From an uncultured Desulfobulbus sp. (GTDB lineage: Bacteria; Desulfobacterota; Desulfobulbia; Desulfobulbales; Desulfobulbaceae), in NCBI GenBank assembly GCA_946539945.1, contig CAMNHX010000020.1, positions 1 through 10,137 of the forward strand: a DNA stretch of 10,137 nt. The letters run 5' to 3'. Numbering within the stretch: position 1 is the first letter of the stretch; each line of letters begins with the position of its first letter. The position numbers and the translations under genes are program-made. Below are positions 6,257 through 10,137 of this stretch, one piece after another. The notes under the pieces are model-generated. The model saw only the letters and a list, made by a program, of their open reading frames with translations, was not told the DNA's origin and made no database searches.

Positions 6257-7843
6257 TCACGTTGATTCGCGGGTTTTCAGAAAGACCACCTCTGGGAACA
6301 GTTCCTGGGTGTGCGAAAGCCGCCACTCGCCTTCAGCCAGATAGCTCAAACGCCCTTCCGCGTCATGGGCCAGGTTGAACCGGTTTTTCTTTTCAAACTC
6401 CTGCAGGATCTTGGGATCAGCGCATTCCACCCAGCGGGCCAGACCAAAGTTGAGCGGTTCAGCGCTGGCCTCCACGCCGTACTCATCCTTGAGCCGCGCC
6501 ATGGTGATTTCAAACTGCAAAACGCCCACTGCGCCCAGAATGGAGTCAGTACCCACCAGGGGCCGGAAAACCTGGACCGCGCCTTCCTCTGCCATCTGGA
6601 GGAGTCCTTTTTGCAGCTTTTTCATGCCCAGAGGGTCACGCAAAACCACGCGGCGGAAATGTTCGGGCGCAAAGTTGGGGATACCTGTGAACTTGAGCGG
6701 CTCCTTGTCAGTAAAGGTATCGCCGATCTTGATGGTCCCGTGATTGTGGATGCCGATGATGTCGCCGGGCCAGGCTTCGTCCACGTTGGACCGTTCCTGG
6801 GCCATGAAGATCGTGGCATTGCCCAGTCCGATCTCCTTGCCCAGCCGGTGATGCAAGACCTTCATGCCCCGAGTGAACTTGCCGGAGCAGATACGGAAAA
6901 AGGCGATGCGGTCGCGGTGGGCAGGGTCCATGTTTGCCTGAATCTTGAAGGTGAAGCCGCTGAAGGACTCTTCAGTCGGCTCAACCATGCGAGTACTTGT
7001 AGCGCGAGGCCCAGGCGGCGGGGCCAGTTCCACAAAGGCGTCCAGAAGTTCGCGCACCCCGAAGTTGTTGATCGCACTGCCGAAAAAGACCGGGGTCTGT
7101 CCGGCCTTGCGGTACTGCTCAAAGTCAAAGGGATTGGCTGCGCCCTGCAAGAGTTCCACGTCTTCCCGAAGACGGGCAGCAGCGTCTGCACCTATCAAGC
7201 TGTCCAGTTCCGGGCTGGCCAGATCGCGCACCACAAGGCAGTCTTCGGGCCGGGTATCGCGGCTGGGTGTGAACAGGGTTATCTGTCTTTCGCGCAGGTC
7301 GTACACACCCTTGAAGCCCTTGCCCATGCCAATGGGCCAGGAGAGGGGCGTACACTCGATTTGCAGCTTGTCCTCAATATCTTCCAAAAGTTCCAGCGGT
7401 TCCAGCCCGTCTCGGTCCAGCTTGTTGATAAAAGTGATGATAGGCGTGTTGCGCATCCGGCAGACCTCCATCAACTTCCGGGTCTGGGACTCCACACCCT
7501 TGCCGCTGTCAATCACCATGAGCGCGGAATCCACGGCAGTGAGTACCCGGTAGGTGTCTTCGGAAAAATCCTGGTGTCCGGGTGTGTCCAGGAGGTTGAT
7601 TTCATAGTCGCGGTAATGGAACTTCATCACCGAGGTGGTGACAGAAATACCGCGCTCCCGCTCAACAGCCATCCAGTCGCTGGTGGCGTGCATGGCGGTC
7701 TTGCGCGATTTGACCGCGCCCGCCATCTGGATAGCGCCGCCAAAGAGCAACAGTTTTTCGGTCAAGGTGGTCTTGCCCGCATCCGGGTGGCTGATAATGC
7801 CAAAGGTGCGGCGTTTGGCGATTTCCTGTGCAAGTGTACTCAA
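6257..7843 (-). CDS. prfC: Peptide chain release factor 3 (RF3)
   Basis: RF3 is the translational GTPase that recycles RF1/RF2 from the ribosome after termination. The 528-residue product has almost the length of E. coli RF3. GTPase motifs from the TTG start are G1 SHPDAGKTT (18-26), G2 RGISVTTS (64-71), G3 DTPGH (86-90) and G4 NKLD (140-143). The N-terminus [20 protein letters not shown] is diagnostic of RF3 rather than EF-G. The C-terminal RF3 domain follows (for example [20 protein letters not shown]). The start is set at TTG 7843, since AGGA (7849-7852) lies 5 bases upstream and the protein then begins like known RF3s. The frame is open to 7936, but that extension crosses the mdh terminator. 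About 40 bases separate this start from the terminator T-run, so its promoter is either very close or transcription reads through from mdh. Confidence 0.96.
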   Translation of the reverse strand: MSTLAQEIAKRRTFGIISHPDAGKTTLTEKLLLFGGAIQMAGAVKSRKTAMHATSDWMAVERERGISVTTSVMKFHYRDYEINLLDTPGHQDFSEDTYRVLTAVDSALMVIDSGKGVESQTRKLMEVCRMRNTPIITFINKLDRDGLEPLELLEDIEDKLQIECTPLSWPIGMGKGFKGVYDLRERQITLFTPSRDTRPEDCLVVRDLASPELDSLIGADAAARLREDVELLQGAANPFDFEQYRKAGQTPVFFGSAINNFGVRELLDAFVELAPPPGPRATSTRMVEPTEESFSGFTFKIQANMDPAHRDRIAFFRICSGKFTRGMKVLHHRLGKEIGLGNATIFMAQERSNVDEAWPGDIIGIHNHGTIKIGDTFTDKEPLKFTGIPNFAPEHFRRVVLRDPLGMKKLQKGLLQMAEEGAVQVFRPLVGTDSILGAVGVLQFEITMARLKDEYGVEASAEPLNFGLARWVECADPKILQEFEKKNRFNLAHDAEGRLSYLAEGEWRLSHTQELFPEVVFLKTREST

Positions 7844-7860
7844 GGTTTTCCTGCGTTCTG

Positions 7861-7885
7861 AGTTTGCGAAAGAAAGTTTGCGAAA
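7861..7885. repeat. Short direct repeat AGTTTGCGAAA, two copies, 14-base period
   Basis: AGTTTGCGAAA occurs at 7861-7871 and 7875-7885, between the mdh terminator and the prfC ribosome binding site. On the coding strand this is TTTCGCAAACT twice. It occupies the place where a prfC promoter or operator would have to be; it could also be simple duplication. Confidence 0.5.
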
Positions 7886-7912
7886 AAAAAGGGGCGCTCG
7901 CAGGAGCACCCC
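7883..7912 (-). terminator. Intrinsic terminator of mdh
   Basis: On the minus strand GGGGTGCTC (7904-7912) pairs with GAGCGCCCC (7891-7899) over a 4-base loop, 9 pairs with one G-T, followed at once by eight T (7883-7890). It starts 24 bases after the mdh stop codon. This is the clearest terminator in the window. Confidence 0.93.
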
Positions 7913-7936
7913 TTGTGTCAGTTCTGTGAGGAGCAA

Positions 7937-8914
7937 TCAGATCATTTCCTTGATGGCGTCACGCTCGCCCTGCAACTCCTGCTCGGTCTTCTTGATCATC
8001 TCCTTGCTGAAGTCGTCGCGATCCAGACCTTCCACGATCTTCCACTCGCCGTTCTGGCAGGTGATGGGGAAGGCGAACATCAGGTCTTCGTCCACACCGT
8101 AGGGGTTGCCCTTGCTATAGACACCCATGCTGACCCACTTGCCATTGCTGCCCAAGGCCCAGTCGCGCATGTGGTCAACAGCGGCATTGGCAGCAGAGGC
8201 GGCAGAGGAAGCGCCGCGGGCCTTGATAATGGCTGCGCCGCGCTGCTGCACTGTGGGGATGAAGTCTTCCTTGTTCCACTTCTCGTCAACCGCGCCCTTC
8301 ACTGCCTTGCCAGCTGCAACAGCATAGCTGATGTCAGGATACTGGGTGGAAGAGTGGTTGCCCCAGACCACCACTTTTTCAACCTCTGAAGAGTGGCAGC
8401 CCATCTTGTCTGCAATCTGGGACATGGCCCGATTGTGATCCAGACGCATCATGGCAGTGACGTTGCGCGGATTCAGTTTGGGCGCGTTCTTCAAGAGAAT
8501 GAGCGCATTGGTGTTGGCCGGGTTGCCGACAACCAGAACACGGCAGTTCGGGTTGGCGTTGTCGCTCAAAGCCTTGCCCTGGACCGTGAAGATGGCGCCG
8601 TTGGCCTTCAGCAGGTCAGAGCGCTCCATGCCCGGCCCACGGGGACGGGAGCCAACCAACAGCGCGAAGTCCGCATCCTTGAAAGCCACGTTGGGATCAT
8701 CGGTCGCGATCACATCCTTCACCAAGGGGAAGGCGCAGTCCTTCAGTTCCATCAGCACGCCCTGGAGTGCGGGCATGGCAGGCGTGATTTCCAGCAGTTG
8801 CAGGATAACCGGCTGATCCGGCCCCAGCATACTGCCGCTGGCAATGCGGAAGATGAGGGAGTAGCTGATCTGACCGGCAGCTCCGGTCACGGCAACACGG
8901 ACGGGTGCTTTCAT
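7937..8914 (-). CDS. mdh: Malate dehydrogenase, type 2 (NAD-dependent)
   Basis: The enzyme interconverts malate and oxaloacetate with NAD(H) in the cytoplasm, in the TCA cycle or its reductive variants. The 325-residue product has the nucleotide-binding GAAGQ (11-15), the NAD-ribose acidic residue in LLE (E42), the substrate Arg loop PRGPGMER (R92, R98), GNPANTN (130-136), the catalytic Asp-Arg region RLDHNR (157-162) and the catalytic His in [10 protein letters not shown] (H187). The length and the [15 protein letters not shown] start match the cytosolic/type-2 MDH group. The loop reads GSRPRGPG where GAKPRGPG or similar is more usual, a mild variation. The ATG at 8914 has a strong AGGAGA (8921-8926) 6 bases upstream; the open frame continues to 9313 but has no family resemblance there. 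It has its own predicted promoter and terminator and so is probably monocistronic. Confidence 0.97.
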   Translation of the reverse strand: MKAPVRVAVTGAAGQISYSLIFRIASGSMLGPDQPVILQLLEITPAMPALQGVLMELKDCAFPLVKDVIATDDPNVAFKDADFALLVGSRPRGPGMERSDLLKANGAIFTVQGKALSDNANPNCRVLVVGNPANTNALILLKNAPKLNPRNVTAMMRLDHNRAMSQIADKMGCHSSEVEKVVVWGNHSSTQYPDISYAVAAGKAVKGAVDEKWNKEDFIPTVQQRGAAIIKARGASSAASAANAAVDHMRDWALGSNGKWVSMGVYSKGNPYGVDEDLMFAFPITCQNGEWKIVEGLDRDDFSKEMIKKTEQELQGERDAIKEMI

Positions 8915-9032
8915 AAGTCTTCTCCTGTTTTGTGGAAGGTCTTGTGATGCAGAGCCTGAAGACCCTGCGGCGGGACGGTTTGGCAGGTCACAGGGCCAGC
9001 CGAACCATGACTGATCGCATAGTGCGACGTAC

Positions 9033-9061
9033 TGGATACTGGGCTTGCCGGAAAAAGTCAA
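9033..9061 (-). promoter_or_regulatory. Probable mdh promoter
   Basis: On the minus strand TTGACT (9056-9061) is followed after 17 bases by TATCCA (9033-9038). The -35 is near consensus and the -10 is weak. The leader to the mdh ATG would be about 110 bases. A TCGCA/TGCGA palindrome covers the expected start point and could be an operator. Confidence 0.45.
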
Positions 9062-9287
9062 GCGCTCTTTCCACGCTGCAAGGGGAAGGCGGTAAAGCCG
9101 GGTTGCTCCCGCTGTTTGCGGTTCTGTGCGCCGGGAGCAGGCAGGGAAAGGTGGTGTGCGGAAAGGACTTGAACTGTTTGCTTGAAATCTGATCAAATCC
9201 CTGCAAACCTGTCCAGAATGATGAGGTTTTCGGGAAATCCCTTCGACTGGACAGCGTCGATCCTTTGGAATACCCTGCTTTTCCTGA

Positions 9288-9320
9288 AGCGCGAAGCACA
9301 GCAGACTCCACACTCCACTC
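9288..9320. repeat. Repeat units on the downstream side of the small zinc protein gene
   Basis: AGCGCGAAGCAC at 9288-9299 is identical to 9611-9622 in the same orientation. CACTCCACTC at 9311-9320 is the exact reverse complement of 9631-9640. Both matches lie on the other side of the 68-residue zinc protein gene, so that gene sits between copies of the same repeat material. Confidence 0.5.
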
Positions 9321-9337
9321 TCGCCCTTCCCCGGACT

Positions 9338-9544
9338 TCAACGCTGTTCCGGCGCTTTTGGTCTGTCCTCCTGCGGCGCGTTCTCGCCCCCCTCAAAGAT
9401 GTAGCCAAAACCGCAGCAAAAGGGGCATTCCTCATGGGTAATCACAAAACGGCTTTCCCCGTGAAAAGTCCCCAGATCGCCAGTGCCACCGCAGTTCGGG
9501 CAAATCTGTCGTTTCTGGCCTGTTTTGTTGCCCGTTTCTCCCAT
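9338..9544 (-). CDS. Small protein with two DnaJ-type CxxCxGxG zinc motifs
   Basis: The 68-residue product carries CPNCGGTG (15-22) and CPFCCGFG (40-47), two CxxCxGxG motifs as in the zinc-binding domain of DnaJ, which would together bind one zinc. DnaJ has four such motifs and a J-domain; here neither the J-domain nor the other two motifs are present. The rest is polar, with a Lys/Gln-rich start and an acidic, proline-containing tail. The frame is open to 9703, but ATG 9544 is preferred: it has GGGGAGCGGGG just upstream and starts close to the motifs, while the longer form would translate a repeat region. A specific role is not known; a small chaperone-like or regulatory zinc protein is possible. 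It lies 160 bases downstream of folD on the same strand and is flanked by repeats on both sides. Confidence 0.75.
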   Translation of the reverse strand: MGETGNKTGQKRQICPNCGGTGDLGTFHGESRFVITHEECPFCCGFGYIFEGGENAPQEDRPKAPEQR

Positions 9545-9593
9545 ATCCCCGCTCCCCAGAGCCTCTTGTCTTTGAAAAGTGTACCGCGCCCTT

Positions 9594-9660
9594 GTCATTT
9601 TGAACGTGTCAGCGCGAAGCACGGTGCAAGGAGTGGAGTGGAAAGAAGTCAACTCCACTG
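9594..9660. repeat. Dispersed repeat between folD and the small zinc protein gene
   Basis: The stretch begins GTCATTTTGAACG (9594-9606), which matches 2025-2037 except for the three central bases. It includes AGCGCGAAGCAC (9611-9622, also at 9288-9299), GAGTGGAGTG (9631-9640, inverted copy at 9311-9320), and an 8-base inverted repeat AGTGGAGT/ACTCCACT (9632-9639, 9652-9659) with a 12-base loop. No T-run follows on the minus strand, so it is not a good folD terminator. Confidence 0.5.
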
Positions 9661-9704
9661 CGTTTCCCGTTTCGCTGGAAAGCCAAGTCTTCACTCTCAA
9701 CACG

Positions 9705-10137
9705 CTAATCCAGCTTCAAACCCGCCGCTGTGGCAGCAGCCTGAACCGTATTGACCATGAGCATGGTAATGGTCATCGGCCCAACCCCACCCGGAACCGG
9801 TGTAATGGCAGCAGCCTTTTCCACTACCGCGTCAAAATCCACGTCGCCAGCCAGTTTGGCCTTGCCGCTTTCGCTGACACCCACGCGGTTCACACCCACG
9901 TCAATCACCACCGCGCCCTCCTTCACCATGTCGGCAGTCACCATTTTGGGACGCCCTGCGGCAACTACCAGAATGTCAGCGCGGCGGCAATGGGCAGCCA
10001 GGTCTTTGGTGGCGCTGTGGCACAGGGTCACTGTGGCATTGCCGCCTGCCCGCTTCTGCAAAAGCAGACTGGCAACCGGCTTTCCCACAATGTTCGAACG
10101 CCCCACAACCACGACCTCCGCGCCCTGGGTCTGCACG
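9705..10137 (-). CDS. folD: FolD bifunctional enzyme, C-terminal half (cut by window edge)
   Basis: FolD is methylenetetrahydrofolate dehydrogenase (NADP) and methenyltetrahydrofolate cyclohydrolase, part of cytoplasmic one-carbon metabolism. Only the last 143 codons and the stop are present; the gene continues past the right edge, so about half of a normal FolD (near 285 residues) is missing. What remains is the NAD(P)-binding part: [18 protein letters not shown] (the classic GRSxxVGxP motif), [34 protein letters not shown], and the family signature [18 protein letters not shown] near the C-terminus. The catalytic Lys of the cyclohydrolase lies in the missing part. The GTG at 10136 is an internal codon, not the start. 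Confidence 0.96.
   Translation of the reverse strand, partial: VQTQGAEVVVVGRSNIVGKPVASLLLQKRAGGNATVTLCHSATKDLAAHCRRADILVVAAGRPKMVTADMVKEGAVVIDVGVNRVGVSESGKAKLAGDVDFDAVVEKAAAITPVPGGVGPMTITMLMVNTVQAAATAAGLKLD

Larger units (their letters stand above)
8915..9337. other. 423-base gene-free stretch upstream of mdh
   Basis: Open frames here (for example minus 8988-9341) have no protein-like composition. The stretch contains the mdh ribosome binding site and predicted promoter, a 5-base palindrome TCGCA-TAG-TGCGA (9015-9027) at the expected mdh transcription start, an 8-base inverted repeat TGCTCCCG/CGGGAGCA (9104-9111, 9132-9139), a 7-base one TGTCCAG/CTGGACA (9210-9216, 9247-9253), and repeat units near 9288-9320. 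I recognise no known RNA gene. Confidence 0.6.

Noticed and set aside
6311..7861. 516-codon open frame on the plus strand
   Set aside because: It is antisense to prfC, which has all RF3 motifs; the plus-strand translation shows no family motif and is a by-product of codon bias.
8988..9341. 117-codon minus-strand frame, and the extension of mdh to 9313
   Set aside because: Both run through repeat and promoter DNA and lack protein-like composition; mdh has a clear start with ribosome site at 8914.
1..10137. CRISPR array, tRNA, rRNA, transposase or phage genes
   Set aside because: I looked for regularly spaced repeats, tRNA-like cloverleaf segments and recombinase motifs on both strands and saw none.

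Overview
The window reads as a chromosomal stretch of a moderately GC-rich Gram-negative bacterium. A type 1 secretion ABC exporter with its HlyD-type adaptor and a lipoprotein with a clean lipobox point to a two-membrane cell. The type-2 malate dehydrogenase and the general gene style suggest a proteobacterium or Desulfobacterota (sulfate-reducer-like) host. This taxonomic guess is an inference from sequence feel only. Every confidently called gene lies on the minus strand, so transcription runs from high to low coordinates.

Right part, housekeeping (about 6257-10137): the C-terminal half of folD, cut by the window edge; a 68-residue protein with two DnaJ-type CxxCxGxG zinc motifs; a 423-base gene-free stretch containing a probable mdh promoter; mdh (malate dehydrogenase) ending in a strong intrinsic terminator; and prfC (peptide chain release factor 3), best started at a TTG with a good ribosome binding site just after that terminator.

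Left part, a type 1 secretion cluster (about 6206 down to the left edge): a sigma70-like promoter (TTGCCA, 17 bases, TATCAT) drives an 859-residue exporter ATPase with a degenerate C39 peptidase-like domain and a further N-terminal module. It is followed by a TPM-domain membrane protein, a two-TM bacterial PH-like protein whose frame is broken by one base in an A6 tract, the HlyD-family adaptor, and then the start of an unrecognised lipoprotein. No TolC-type outer membrane protein and no obvious secreted substrate are visible. Two membrane genes of unclear role sit between exporter and adaptor, which are usually adjacent; whether they serve secretion is unknown.

The gene-free stretches hold related dispersed repeats (a GTCATnnnGAACG core plus GGAGTG units near 2025 and 9594), repeats on both sides of the small zinc protein gene, and hairpins. 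The PH-like gene and its flanks (about 2090-2790) are clearly AT-richer than the surroundings. I saw no tRNA, rRNA, CRISPR array, transposase or phage gene. The points most worth checking are the homopolymer frameshift, the TPM/PH genes inside the secretion cluster, the hairpin-plus-T-run directly before the lipoprotein gene, and a start-less CxxC reading frame at 268-498 that could be joined to an upstream start by a -1 frameshift.
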